Below are positions 11,701 to 22,508 of a stretch of DNA of 64,000 bases, piece by piece. Position 1 is the first letter of the stretch. Each line of letters starts with the position of its first letter. A program made the position numbers and the translations under genes. The DNA is from Nectonema munidae (taxonomy: Eukaryota > Nematomorpha > Nectonematoida > Nectonematidae): positions 38,822 through 102,821 of the forward strand of contig JAUIRK010000733.1 of the NCBI GenBank assembly GCA_030549495.1. Direction: 5' to 3'. The notes beneath the pieces were generated by a model, which was given only the letters and a program-made list of their open reading frames with translations, did not search any database and had not been told where the DNA came from.

Positions 11701-13652
11701 CGTATTGTACATCCATGTAAATTGAATATTCCTATTGTAAGTTGCCTTCAGACATTGAAAAAATAAAAAGAGGAGGGACACATATACTTTAATATTAAAA
11801 TATGTGTATTATACATCCATGTAAGTAAATCGAATTCCTATTATTTTTAATGCAAAATACCGTATATACACTATACACAAATATTATATAAAAGGGTCGA
11901 ACGATTTACTCCGCTATAGCCTTGCAGGGGGAAAAATGAGTACTGTAATGGAATGATGCGAAAATGGGAAAAGGAGATACCATTGGCTTTTCATAGAAGG
12001 GAAAAGATTGGAGAGCTTTGAGCGCGGAGGTAGCGCTAGAAATATTTTCAAAGACGACAAACGCTTGACCGTGCATCTTCAAATTCTTGTACGCAGAGAT
12101 TTCGAGGATGTGCCCAAATTGAGAAAATATCGCATACAAAGACTTCTTCAACTCTGAAAATGGAAATGCATTCATGCATAGAAAAATGGAATGGATTCAC
12201 CCCTGGCTCGCATGTGGTTAGGTGTGGATGGACGGACATCCCGCAGATTGGTCGCCTTCGCTTGGGCGTCATGAGGGGCGCAGCAAAAGTCTTAGAAAGA
12301 AGAAAGATTGTTATTTGCTATATGCTGCACTGTGCAGTTCATTCAACAAAACAGGTTCGCTAAAATTGTGTTGATTGAGTAAACTTACTTTATTTAAAAA
12401 TATTTCATATCAGTATGCTGTTTTCCTTTGTTACTTTCTTTGTACTATAATAAAACTTATCCGAGTCGAAAAAACCAAATATCTTGTATCAAGAATAAAA
12501 GTGTTCGTGTAAATTAATTAAAATGAATACATATAGTTATCTAGGACTTTGATCATCACGCCATTCTTCATACTTATAATTCAAAAAGTGACGAGTTAAT
12601 TAAACGGCAATATCTCTGTAACGGGGAGTTGTAGCAAAATTTATATCAGAATTTGTGTATACCTAAAAGTTAGAAAAATCTAGCAAATTTTTTTTGAAAG
12701 TAAATGCCTTATATTAAAAATCTGATATTGATAATGGAATATTTTGCATTTGAAGTCAGCTGTGGAGTAAATTGGCATGTCTGTAATGCGAAGGTTATTA
12801 AATATTCACATGATGGAACTGCAGAGAATGAACGAAGGTTAAAAGATACTTAAACAAATGAGAATTTGTGCTGAAGCTTTTTGTTTGTTGTAGTCTTTGG
12901 TTTCAATTACTTTTCATATTAATATTATAAAAGATAGAGGCTATACTAATGGGAAGCAAAAAACGGACCATGTTATCATATTTGGTCAACTTTAGAAAAA
13001 ATAAGAATACAAAGGAATGTTTATTCGTTGATACCAATTTATTTGTATCTTTGATTAGCATTATCTTTTCATATAGGTTTTCATATTTTGCATTGTCTAT
13101 TGAATTTTCATTGATTATTTCGTGGTCTAAATATGTTTAAAAATTAGGTTAGTAACATTTTCATCTCTCCTTGTCACAAGAATATTGATAATAAAAGGTT
13201 GGAGTCGTTGAAGAAGACCGACAGTTAGATACTCAAATGGTAAACGTTAAAAGAACTCAGCTGTTAAACTATAGACTTAAAACTAAATACCCTAAAAATA
13301 GAGAATTTTGAAGAACGCAAATGAGAAGAACGTGATTTAAATGAAAATAAAATTAGGTACTAGTTCCAAGAAAAACAACAAATTAGCAGTAAGAAGAGAA
13401 AAGGTGAAAAAAGGTTAAAACAAGAAAATAAGTAGGACTAGAGCCGCGAAATATAGTGAACGAAACATGCTAAAATTAACAACAAAAGCAATAAACATGA
13501 AAAATAAGTAAAATTAATGACTTATCTAATCTAGCCTTGGTAAAATTAAACAAGAATGTGAAAAACAAAATCTTAAAATTAATTATACCTTCTTTCTTAA
13601 CCTTTTCATTAAGATTCCTTATGTAGATAGTATGGTTTGGGGCGATATCCAT
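2768..13652 (-). CDS. snf: U1A/U2B''-type spliceosomal RNA-binding protein (SNF), 5 coding exons
   Basis: Family role: RNA-binding subunit of U1 and/or U2 snRNP; U2B'' acts with U2A'. Coding exons on the minus strand: 13652-13589, 12153-11981, 11336-11186, 7537-7447, 2927-2768. All introns are GT-AG and all phases agree, giving 212 residues (Drosophila SNF is about 216). RRM1 lies at about residues 8-84: RNP2 [25 protein letters not shown]1-type [33 protein letters not shown] basic linker follows (PRPKRKKGK). RRM2 lies at about 136-212: [37 protein letters not shown], and the family-typical end ISFAKK. Start: the only ATG in the first coding exon, just ahead of PNHTIYI. Odd: positions equal to human U1A N15, R52 and R83 are R12, H49 and I80. 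The SNF family call is firm; whether it serves U1, U2 or both cannot be told from sequence. Confidence 0.93.
4390..7060 (+). mobile_element. Decayed RTE-like LINE in snf intron 4
   Basis: Broken plus-strand frames follow the order of an RTE-type ORF2. The endonuclease start is [12 protein letters not shown] (about 4504), then [19 protein letters not shown]. The reverse transcriptase gives [20 protein letters not shown] (about 5640-5700) and [15 protein letters not shown] (about 6108). A late Cys/His patch ([16 protein letters not shown]) lies near 6296-6340. The C-terminal region has RLGWLGHI-like and [16 protein letters not shown] segments (about 6795-6930). The 3' end carries a short ATTACTATTATTATT tail near 7044-7060, usual for RTE elements. 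Many stops and frame changes show it is old. It is antisense to snf. The 5' end is uncertain. Confidence 0.7.
8400..8485 (+). repeat. Isolated monomer of the 47.6-48.5 kb satellite-like repeat
   Basis: The stretch TTTGACACTTCCAGATATTTT, then ACCCTAACAGCGAAAACTAAG, then AAAAATGAAACTAGCACG matches the core of the diverged tandem repeat at 47.6-48.5 kb (GATTGACACTTTC, CCCTAATAGCGAAAAATGAG, GAAATGAAATCAGCATG). A single copy in snf intron 3 shows that the monomer is dispersed as well as tandem. The match was made by eye and its edges are soft. Confidence 0.45.
8700..9570 (-). mobile_element. Decayed hAT-like transposase gene in snf intron 3
   Basis: The minus strand, over several frames, reads [105 protein letters not shown] and [13 protein letters not shown] in that order. 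This pattern ([23 protein letters not shown]) is one I associate with a common multi-copy invertebrate transposase-like family. The [12 protein letters not shown] arrangement resembles the hAT DNA-A-N/CxxH arrangement, so I place it there tentatively. Stops and frame changes are present, and no terminal repeats were located. Confidence 0.5.
9700..11185. other. snf intron 3, distal part: no recognisable feature
   Basis: AT-rich intronic sequence between the hAT-like remnant and the donor of snf exon 3. Only short random frames were seen; no exon, repeat pair or transposase motif was recognised. Confidence 0.4.
11638..11845. repeat. Diverged two-copy tandem repeat, period about 115 bp
   Basis: Copy 1 starts at 11638 and copy 2 at 11753, each opening with CATTGAAAAAA. 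Both contain AGAGGAGGGA, a TATTAAA block, ACATCCATGTAA and AATTCCTATT-like endings in the same order. Small indels separate the copies. It lies in snf intron 2, between the two exons that complete RRM1. Confidence 0.7.
12160..13588. other. snf intron 1, with a GC-richer patch at 12180-12300
   Basis: The intron joins the short first coding exon to the ELKKSLY exon. The patch at about 12180-12300 (CCTGGCTCGCATG, GGACGGACATCCCGC, GCTTGGGCGTCATGAGGGGC) is clearly richer in G+C than its surroundings, but neither strand gives a protein I recognise. The rest is AT-rich with nothing visible. Confidence 0.35.
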
Positions 13653-14549
13653 CTCTTCTTATCTGAACAATTTGCTTTGTATTTTGAAATCCTAAAAATA
13701 GAATAGAATTTCCGTTTTATACGTAAAAATGGCAAGATAATAAAAATGAATTTTAAATTTTTAAGTATTTTGAATCTGAATCTGATTTTTCAAGTAGGTG
13801 TGATAAGTCAGCGAGGGGATCCATTTCCATACTATTGAATAATAAGCCATGAAATGGCTACTCTAGATATTTTTGGGTCTAATATGTTGTTTATTTTGAG
13901 AGTGAGTATTGTGTTGTTTAGTGTTTGCTTGTGTGAACAATAATGATTGTGATTTGGCTGTGTTGTGCATTAAATTATTTTACTTAAGACATTTGGGTAA
14001 GGTTAGGGTGCTTCCGTTGCCCCAACACTTTAATAAAAGTCATCTTACCTTTTTGGTGTTACGTATTAGTTTAAAAAAACGTATTTCAAAATTTCACTTG
14101 AAAATTCCAAAGTTTAGTTAGGAGTTGCACAACTACAAAATTTTAAAAGTGGAAAAAAATTTGTTGTAGATTGTGTTAATTTTTTATGAAAAGTTTTATG
14201 AAATTTATTAAAAGTTTCGAAAATAAATTTTTAGTTTGTACTTTTTTTAAACACCATATTTTTTCAAGTTTTTCAAATAAAAAATTAATTATATTTAAGA
14301 TATTTTGATGTATATATTTTACATAAAGCATAAGTGATATAGAAATTATATACTATATATATTTCTTAATTTTTCCACTTACTCTTTTTTTAAAAAATTG
14401 TTCTGTTTTTTCATGCCTTCTACACAACTCCAAATTTTACCAGTGTTCTTTTGTTAAATGATTTTCCTGTACCTGAACCCTTAAAAATCAATGGCTGAAA
14501 ACCTCGTACGTTCTGACAAGTTTTATTATACTACTTAACCTATATCAAC

Positions 14550-16345
14550 AAGTTGAGAAATGAAGATTCTTCGAAACAATCAAAGATTAGTGCGCTTAGT
14601 TCAAAAATGGTTGTTCAAGAAATAAAAAAGCACTATCAAAAAGCAAACATGCTTTCAGCAAACATTTACCAAAAAGTGGTGCATTTTTCTCCTAAATATC
14701 CTAAAATGGAGAGAAAAAATTACTTTTTGGCCACGGGATGCTTTGAAAAAGCTAGAAGATATGAAATTTAAAAAAACTGGTTTTGAAAAAAATGATTGAA
14801 GATAGAAAAGAGGTTTCATGCTGAAGTTTTGATATAAAAATTGAAGCAATTGATGGAAAAAAATCGGAAAGAAGTTATGATGAAATAAAGTTTATGAGAA
14901 AGTTATCTAGAAAAATGCTTCACTCACAGCATATTCTGCAATTTTTCAATCATTATTGGAAGCCTGTGAAGGCGATGCTGCAAACATAATAAACATAAAG
15001 TTAAAGCAAAATAAAAAAGCCATGAACTTACATCAAAATTGACATCTACATTTGATAGAAAGATTCAGTAATCAAGGGTTTTAATTACCCTTATTAAGAA
15101 ATAAGTTTCACTATGAAGAGAGAATGTCTATTATTGTTTAAAATAACAACGTTAAAATACTTGGTGTACCTTTGATAGATATTTATGCAAAAAACAAAGA
15201 AGGAGAAGAACTATCTTCAAGTTCTTCGGTGAATTTACTCGAAGAAAGGAATTGTAAAAACAATGTATTTGCATTCAAAAAAAGTATATGTTCTTTGGTG
15301 TCCTTGTTGACATCACATTGGCAAATTATTACTAAAAAAAGTGTGGGAAGACATGAAAATATGTACGACATCTGTACCAGAGTATGATTTTAATAAATTC
15401 AGAAAAGAATTCAAAAAGTTATATTTAAGTGACAGACCCAATTATACTTTTATGAAGGTAAAAACGATAAAACTAAACTTTATTTTTTAAAGAAATGTTA
15501 AAAGAAAAGTACGTTAGGACACATTATAAAGAACTACTCCTTTAATATATTTAATATATTTTAGATGGCTATAATTATTTTTTGTTTAAAAATTGTTATG
15601 CTGAAAAAAATAATTCAGGGTATACCTAAAAATTTTAACGGTAGAAAAAATGAAAAAAATTAATTTCACAAACTTTTGTTTTTGATTGTTTGTCATGGTT
15701 GTTTGTTTACTGCAAACATTCCTGAAGATAGAGTTATTTCGATCTTGTAAATTCATTTTAGGGGGAAGAAAACTCAAGGATAGCTTCTGCTAAAAAGCTT
15801 CTTATGATTTAAGATTTCATACGAATATCTCTTTCAGTGAAAAAGCCGATCTTTATAAAAAACAAAAAGTGCTGAAAGTAAAAAATCTTTTAAGAAGATC
15901 TACAAATTCAGTAAAAGATTTAGAACAGGATATGGAAAACCTGTATTTCTAAAAAGAACTCTTTAAAATAAAGTAGAATTACATATTTTGGTTGAAAGTT
16001 CTTTGTGGTCTTTTTTTTAACATCTAAATTTGGATAAGTTTTCTACATTTAGATTTTAGAGGTCAAAAAATGATAAAAAATAAAGCCTTCATCGATAACA
16101 GTGAAGTTTTCTCAAATATTTGTGTAATAAATGATGAAGCGGAAAGAAGCGTAAAATTGGCTTCCGAACATTCATTCGGCTTGTATTGAAAAAAAGGTAT
16201 CAGAATATGTCACAGGTGTTGAAAATGATAGGAAGAAATTTCCTAATCATAAAAAAAGAAAGTAAACCCTCATCAATAAATTATAATGAATTCTTTTTTG
16301 CTTTTTCTTTATAAAATTAAAATACTTTTGAGCTTTGTCAACACA
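14550..16345 (+). mobile_element. Unclassified decayed repeat element, copy 1
   Basis: The 5' part encodes a lysine-rich segment (MVVQEIKKHYQKANMLSANI) like one I associate with multi-copy invertebrate genes of unknown function. The 3' part (about 15710-16290) is repeated in the same orientation at 39.43-39.90 kb, with long shared blocks such as AAAGATTTAGAACAGGATAT and CTTTAAAATAAAGTAGAATT. A decayed VINDEAERSVKLAS-like segment lies near 16110-16160. Repetition plus broken coding marks it as mobile DNA; the class is not known. Confidence 0.4.
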
Positions 16346-16499
16346 TTTGAGTGAAATTTTAACGCCATCTATCAGAAAAATATAAAATGATGAACACCAA
16401 ACTAATAATGTACAACAAATGTCAATAATCTAAAATTGGATAAACTTTAAAATCATATTTTTAATATGCTTTTGCATCACCAAAAAAAGTACAGCTTTA

Positions 16500-17035
16500 T
16501 CTTGAGTTTTTTTCAAAAGCATGGGGCAACAGACGCACCCCAACCTAGGTATGTTTGCATCCTGTCTTTAACAGCAGAGAGAACGTAGACGACTTCAGTA
16601 ATCTCTATTTAATTCTATTTGAAAGAAGAGTAAGTTATTTGGTGGTTGCTTGGCGTTGCCCATGCAAATGTTGATACAAGAGAGAGAGGGAGGGAGCTAC
16701 CTTGTGGTACATTTGAGTGCGGGTGGTCTCTTATGTGAGACGAGGCTATGATGAATCACTTGAGCACATGTGTAGTTTGATATGAATATGTTTTTGTTTA
16801 ATTGTTTTTTAGTGAGAGTGACTATGTTCAACGTAGCAAAGACTTTGTCAGATTATTCTAGCGACAAACGTCTGTTGATATCGTTGTTTGATTGTGTTAT
16901 CGTTTCTAAAGAGTCGGATTGATCCAGCCTCAACATGGTGTCTTCTCTTACCACGATTAGATTGAACATCCGGTTTTTTCACTCAATTTTTGACAGGCAG
17001 GTGATGCGATAGCTAAGCATTTTAAGGTTCCATTA
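16500..17035. other. GC-richer unexplained segment upstream of snf
   Basis: This stretch is less AT-rich than its surroundings and holds GAGAGAGAGGGAGGGAG near 16680. It lies about 3 kb upstream of the snf start, on the side where a distal promoter or 5' UTR exon could be, and ends in a donor-like GGCAG/GTGATG on the plus strand. Nothing in it is recognisable as coding. Confidence 0.2.
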
Positions 17036-17639
17036 ATGATGGGACAATTAATCAGAATTGTAATGCGAAATTGTGAGAATCGAATTTTTTCTAGTATCGC
17101 TAAAATTTACTACCCTTTCTCATACTTAAATAAAGAAGACCATAGACTTCGTCATATTATAGCACACGAACGGAGTGTACACATACAACAAGTATCTCTT
17201 AAAAAACAATTTAAGAAATTCTTTAAAAATAGAAAACAAGTGATTTTTGATTTTCACGCAAAATGTTAAACATATCAATTTGAATTAAAGATTTATATGT
17301 AACGTTAGCAAAATTTAAAATAAAGGTTGAAACGTTTTAAATGCTCTCCTGCAATGTTTATTTAGCCTTTAAGAGTCGTTGTACACTTTGAGATATCAGA
17401 ATAAAAGAAGATCCGAGAAAAAAGAAGAATAAAGAGGGATCAGAATAAAAATTAAGAGAAGTGAATAAGATTCCGATACTTGAAAAGAAGCACAATTCTT
17501 ACGATTCCCGGTTCCGATTACTATAAGAAAGGAGGAAAAATAATAGTGATTTAAATGATTTATTGAGTGGATAAAAACTTTAGCAGATAATAATTAAAAT
17601 TAAAATAAAATTGGAAGCAAATTTGGGAAACCTATTAAA

Positions 17640-18330
17640 AATGAAGAAAGCGTTATAGTGAAATCAAAGAAATGAGAAAACGAATCAAATTTGAAGAGTT
17701 TAAAAAATAAGGTACAGAGTAACTGATTTTTACAAAATAACTAAGAAAGAATACTATTTGATGCGGCAAAAAGAATGAGATGCCCGTAAAACAGCATATT
17801 TCTGCTTGAGTGAAACGTAGTCTAAGCACGATTGAAATAAAGAGCAGCAAAAGCTTAGGTCGTTTTTGGACTAGCTTCTATAACACACATGAAAACTCTC
17901 AACGAAATGAAAATGGAGGAATTTACACGATTAACCCTAAAAGAAGTTCGAGAAACAAAAGGATTACATGAAAGCATCTTATATTTTCAAAGAATACAAA
18001 ATGTCCCTAAAATTTATTTCTAGATTTGACTGTAACATTTTTATCGAAGATGCTGTGGAGTTACTGTTTTCAAGGGAAGATGGGAAATTATTATCATAAA
18101 ATGAAAAATAACTTAAATTCGAGACTCATCAGAATCACTACTCTAAGATAGAAAGAAATGGAAACATAAAAAATTACAATACAATGGAGATAATGGAATG
18201 AATTAAATTTAAAATGAAAAAAACAACAGGTATTAGATAGTAGTTAGTGTCAGTAAAAAATCAATAATATAAATATGAAAAACTACAAAACAGAGATTCA
18301 TTTGTTAGGTGGACAAAAAATAGTACAATT
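17640..18330 (+). mobile_element. Possible RTE-like LINE remnant
   Basis: Broken frames carry lysine/arginine-rich segments, REDGKLLS (like the GKLL motif upstream of the reverse transcriptase in RTE elements) and KFKMKKTTGIR (like the AI-LK-GKA-G motif). No catalytic reverse-transcriptase motif remains. This is a weak call based on segment order alone. Confidence 0.28.
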
Positions 18331-18489
18331 TTAATGTTGATCATTGTGCCAAAAAATAGTCAAGAAAATGCACTTTCCAGGTGGGCAAAAAAAGCCTTTC
18401 GCTTTTTGCCGTATATTTTGCAATTTGCCCGATTTTAAATATTATATTTGTCAAATAATCAAAGAATCGAAAAATGTTCAGCAAAATAT

Positions 18490-18870
18490 GGACAGGTTGG
18501 AGATGAACCGTCGCGGTATACAGATTGGAGATGAACCATCTTAGTATACAGGTATATAGGTAATAAATAACTTATGTAGCATTGTCTCCCTGAATGAGGT
18601 ATATCAAATCTTACATCTAGCAAAATGTGAACAGAAAGTTGAACATTGCCTCCCTAGTCATTTGTACATGGAATAGAAACCATCGTAGTATACAGATTGG
18701 AGATGAAGCATCGTAGTATACAGGTTGGAGATGAATCATCGTAGTATACAGGTTGGAGATGTCGTAGTATACAGGTTGGAGATGAATCATTGTAGTATAC
18801 AGTTTGGAGAAGAATCATTGTAGTATACAGGTTGGAGATGAATCATCGTAGTATACAAGTTGGAGATAAC
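18490..18870. repeat. 28-bp minisatellite
   Basis: The unit is about ATCGTAGTATACAGGTTGG followed by AGATGAATC (28 bases). Two diverged units lie at about 18490-18550. After an unrelated gap of about 125 bases, seven or eight units run from about 18680 to 18868. One unit near 18755 lacks about five bases (GAGATG runs straight into TCGTAG). Variants are single-base changes, typical of slippage or unequal exchange. No coding role is visible. Confidence 0.9.
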
Positions 18871-19974
18871 ATTCAAGTTGTCTACTCACGTTCAACCGTA
18901 CAGGTATGAGAATATATCATTGCATTACTTTTCTTGTTAGGTTTAAGTCGTAGAATGAATATTTAAAATCTGTTTTTTTTATTAACGTGTATTTTTTTGT
19001 TATAGCAATACACATTTTTAAATGGCCAAATTAGCAATTTGGTAAAACAAACTTTATCTCTTCTCATTTATTTTCAGTGAACTTTCAAAGTGCTCTCCAA
19101 AAAAACCTATTTTTTCGAGGAATCAAAGTGTAAATCAAACCCGCACTTAAATTATAGAAAACTAATTCAAAAGTTATAAGTAAAAAACGAATGTTAATTT
19201 ATAAAAAACCGAAAACTAAAATAATTTTCTAAAAATCTAAAAATAAGTTTTGTTCTGATTGTAGAGGGATTTTATAATTGTGTTGGAAATTGTTACAGAT
19301 TAAAGATGAAAATTTTATTATTATTACAATGGTAATGAAGCCCTTGGAGTATGCAGCAATTTGTTAGGATGCATGATCGAATAATTCAAAAGTTATAAGC
19401 AATATAAAAAACTCCTTTGCTATGGTGTGATTTTTTTTATCGCACATTGTCGGTATAAATATAATAAATATATACTCTTCCTTAAAAACGGTAAAAGGCT
19501 AATTCGCAATTACTTATAATATAAGCAATGTATTTTGAAAGCCAATAAAAAAAGCTTAACTTTCGTATATCGCCTAATAACAATAATAAAAATAATATTT
19601 ATCTTTAAAAATAAAAAAGCAAATAAAATTTCGGCAACTATTTTTAATCGTATACATTATGCACTAACTTAAAATTTTGGCGAATAATACAAGACATAAA
19701 CAATATAAAAACGAAGGTTAATTTATAAAAAAAATGAAAACAAAAACCATTTTATAAAAATCTACTAATCAAAGTACCCCCCTGGCCTCCTTTAAAATTG
19801 CCACTGGGGACTGCCCATTCAAAAATTCTGAAAGGTTTCTTTATAATTTTCTTTTTTGAACTAATCATTTCTGATGAAATTTCTCTCTATACCGCATCAA
19901 ACTAGAAAGAATTTTTATTTTCCTATTAAAAATGCCTGAATGAGATAAAAAAAATCTGTTATATTGACCTAACT

Positions 19975-20245
19975 CAGGGGTCGGCAAAGTGGTGGATATC
20001 CTGGGGGTCGATAAGATAGACAAACTTACCAAATTGCGCTAAGCTTTTCCTACTTTATAGTAGTAATAAATCTCCTTTTTCTTTTAAAACATAGCTTAGG
20101 ACATTGTATAGTATAGGATATATGAAACAATTTTGGTTCGTATTTTTTCTCTTAATTGTTTGACATTGATTAATGTTTTTATGAAACATTTCTGTGGGGT
20201 GGGGGTCGACAAATGTTCTATGAAGGGGTCGACGGTTAAAAAAGT
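19975..20245. repeat. hAT-type terminus / possible MITE
   Basis: CAGGGGTCGGCAAAG near 19975 with GGGGGTCGATAAG just inside it, then GGGGTCGACAAATG and GGGGTCGACGG near 20205-20232. The CAGxGGTCGGCAA start is common among hAT ends. No matching inverted end or target-site duplication was found. Confidence 0.3.
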
Positions 20246-20562
20246 GAACTGAACAGTACAATGTAAAAGTATTTAAAAATTTTAAAATAAAGTTATTAAT
20301 TTCGTGTTATCTAAAATAAAAAAATCAACTTATTCTGCTACTAAAGTTTAGTATTTATTCAAGAAACATTTATAAAAATTTATTAGAAAAACATTATACT
20401 GACCCATAAAAAGAAAAAATATCAATTTATTTTAGATAGTTTACTTTTACTCTGATATTTTAAAATGATAAAAAAATGCTACCTTTGTTATATGAATCAT
20501 TGAAAAAATTCCATTATTAATAAAAAAAATTTGTTTAAATCTTCATGCTCTTGGAGAAAAGT

Positions 20563-20907
20563 AGTGACCATTTTTTTGACTAAAATTTAGACCAAATATT
20601 TCCAAGTAAATTCAGTAATCAAAAACATAAAAAGCCTTTGTAAAAATAAACTAGGTTAGAGTATATAGCAAACGATAAGCCTTCAAATGATATATATATA
20701 TATATCAAGAAGAAATATTGAATAACAGTTAATTTTTTGTTCAAAAGAAATCTTATTATTATTATTATTAATCTTATAATTAATAGATAAACATTACAAC
20801 CAATCATATTGTTTCCATGAAATAAACCTACAATTTCAAAGTTAAAAGTTTTGAACTTTTGCGTAGAATTTTGAAATGGTGCTTTCAAAATGCATGTAAA
20901 ATATTGT
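20563..20907 (+). repeat. Dispersed repeat, copy A (second copy at 46508)
   Basis: About 340 bases align in the same orientation with 46508-46830. Shared blocks in order include CTAAAATTTAGACCAAAT, AGCAAACGATAAGC, GAAATATTGAATAACAGTTA, AATCATATTGTTT, TTTGAACTTTTG and TGAAATGGTGCTTTCAA. Differences are substitutions, a longer AT microsatellite and an extra TTATTA run in this copy. No coding capacity is seen, so it is probably a non-autonomous element. Confidence 0.75.
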
Positions 20908-22508
20908 TTGAAAATTTATAATTTTATTAATTGAACGGTTCTTACTATTCTATGACTAATTACTTAGTAATAAAACATTAAAGATTGAAGCAAATAAGAA
21001 ATCTAAAAAAAAATTTAATATATTAGTTTTTTAACTTTTTACAAAACAATAAGTTAATTTATAATATATATTAGTAAAAAGAATGAAAACAGTTAAATAG
21101 CTTCTTGCATCTATTTTTAAAACAAATAAAAAAATTATTTTACACAATAGTACTCTAAAATATTTTTAGCATTTAAAATCAACTTTCAACTTACAAAAAA
21201 TTAAATTAATATTTTTTCTCATATGGTCAACCACTGATATTGATTTTAATTAAAAATAAATGTAAAGATACTCCTGAGAGTTTTCATTAACAAGATGCAA
21301 TTGGAACGCTTGTATCTAAATTTGAGTAAAGAAGGCTTGATACTTTATCGAACCCAATACCTTGTCGTATTAAATAAAAGATCTAACTAACCAAGGCTTC
21401 TATTACGAATCGTCTGCAGGGTTATTTTTATCAACAAGAGTTGAATTTTTCAGGAATAGATTATTAGTTTTATTAAAAATTTCATTGGTATTATATTTAA
21501 ATTATATTTACCTTACCTTTAAAAAAATCTGAATGAACTTTATAAGCTTTTTATATTAACTTTACCCAAATAATAATTGTTTAACTTTTGAAATCAGTCT
21601 TTTTCGAATGAAGGTGACAAATTTTCGAAAAAAGGGTTTAATTTTCGATTTTAAGTATGGTAAAAAAATGTTCATATTTGTTTTCTTTGTTGCTTTTGAG
21701 CCTTGGTGGGCGGGTAAAGGTTAAAGTAAAAAGTTTCATGATTTTTTTGTAATAAAAGGAATGAAATTTTTTAATATTTCTTGACGATGCTCTTCTTTAG
21801 TAATGAAGTGAAAAGAGAGGGTGGAAGATAAAGATAGTGTCTTGAAAGTATTATAGATATTGGTCTGAAGTCAATAACAGGTTATCTATGCGCTTTTTTA
21901 GCAATTTTTATTAGCTTAATCATTTTTAATATTGAAGGAAACAGAATAACATCCATAAAACACAGGACCACATCAAAACGCTGTCGTATGTTGTTTGACA
22001 TAGAAAAAAAATATATATATTGTGAATATAAAGAAACAAAAAATATTTAAACCAGAATTTAAATAAAATACGGTTTATGTTTATTATTGAATTAAAACAA
22101 AATTTTATTTCAAAATGAAAAAGTCTGTGCTTTTTACACAAATAAATCAAAATAAACGCAAAAGCAGTAGCAAAATATTTTCTATTAAACAAAACAATTG
22201 GTATTACAAAATGGCGAGACAGTGATAATAAATAATTAAAGACTTTCTGATTATAGAATTTTCCCTTAAAATTTCAAAAAAATTAAAAAGAAATCATTTT
22301 TGAAATAAAAACTTTGATTTTAGACAACATCTCAACAGAAAAATTCTTAAACAGGAAGATTCTCATCAGGAATATCTAATATATGTTTAAGAAAATTTGA
22401 GGGTTATTTAAAAATGATAAATAAAATAACCCAGACAATTGAGTTCAAAATGTAATATAAAATTTAAAAGTTTTTAGTTAATTTTTTCAAAGAATCATAA
22501 AAAAATTA
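20908..22508. other. AT-rich intergenic stretch, nothing recognised
   Basis: Very AT-rich sequence with short random frames. No transposase motif, splice-consistent coding exon or repeat pair was identified. Confidence 0.4.

Noticed and set aside
12048-12363. Overlapping frames on both strands around snf exon 2
   Set aside because: They are shadows of the exon and of the GC-richer intron patch; the exon itself is defined by an acceptor at 12153 and a donor after 11981.
20688-20708. Alternating AT run as a possible regulatory element
   Set aside because: It is a simple microsatellite within the dispersed repeat and differs in length in the second copy.
21330-21420. tRNA-like words (ATCGAACCC and pairing flanks)
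   Set aside because: No complete cloverleaf with acceptor stem and A-box could be drawn.
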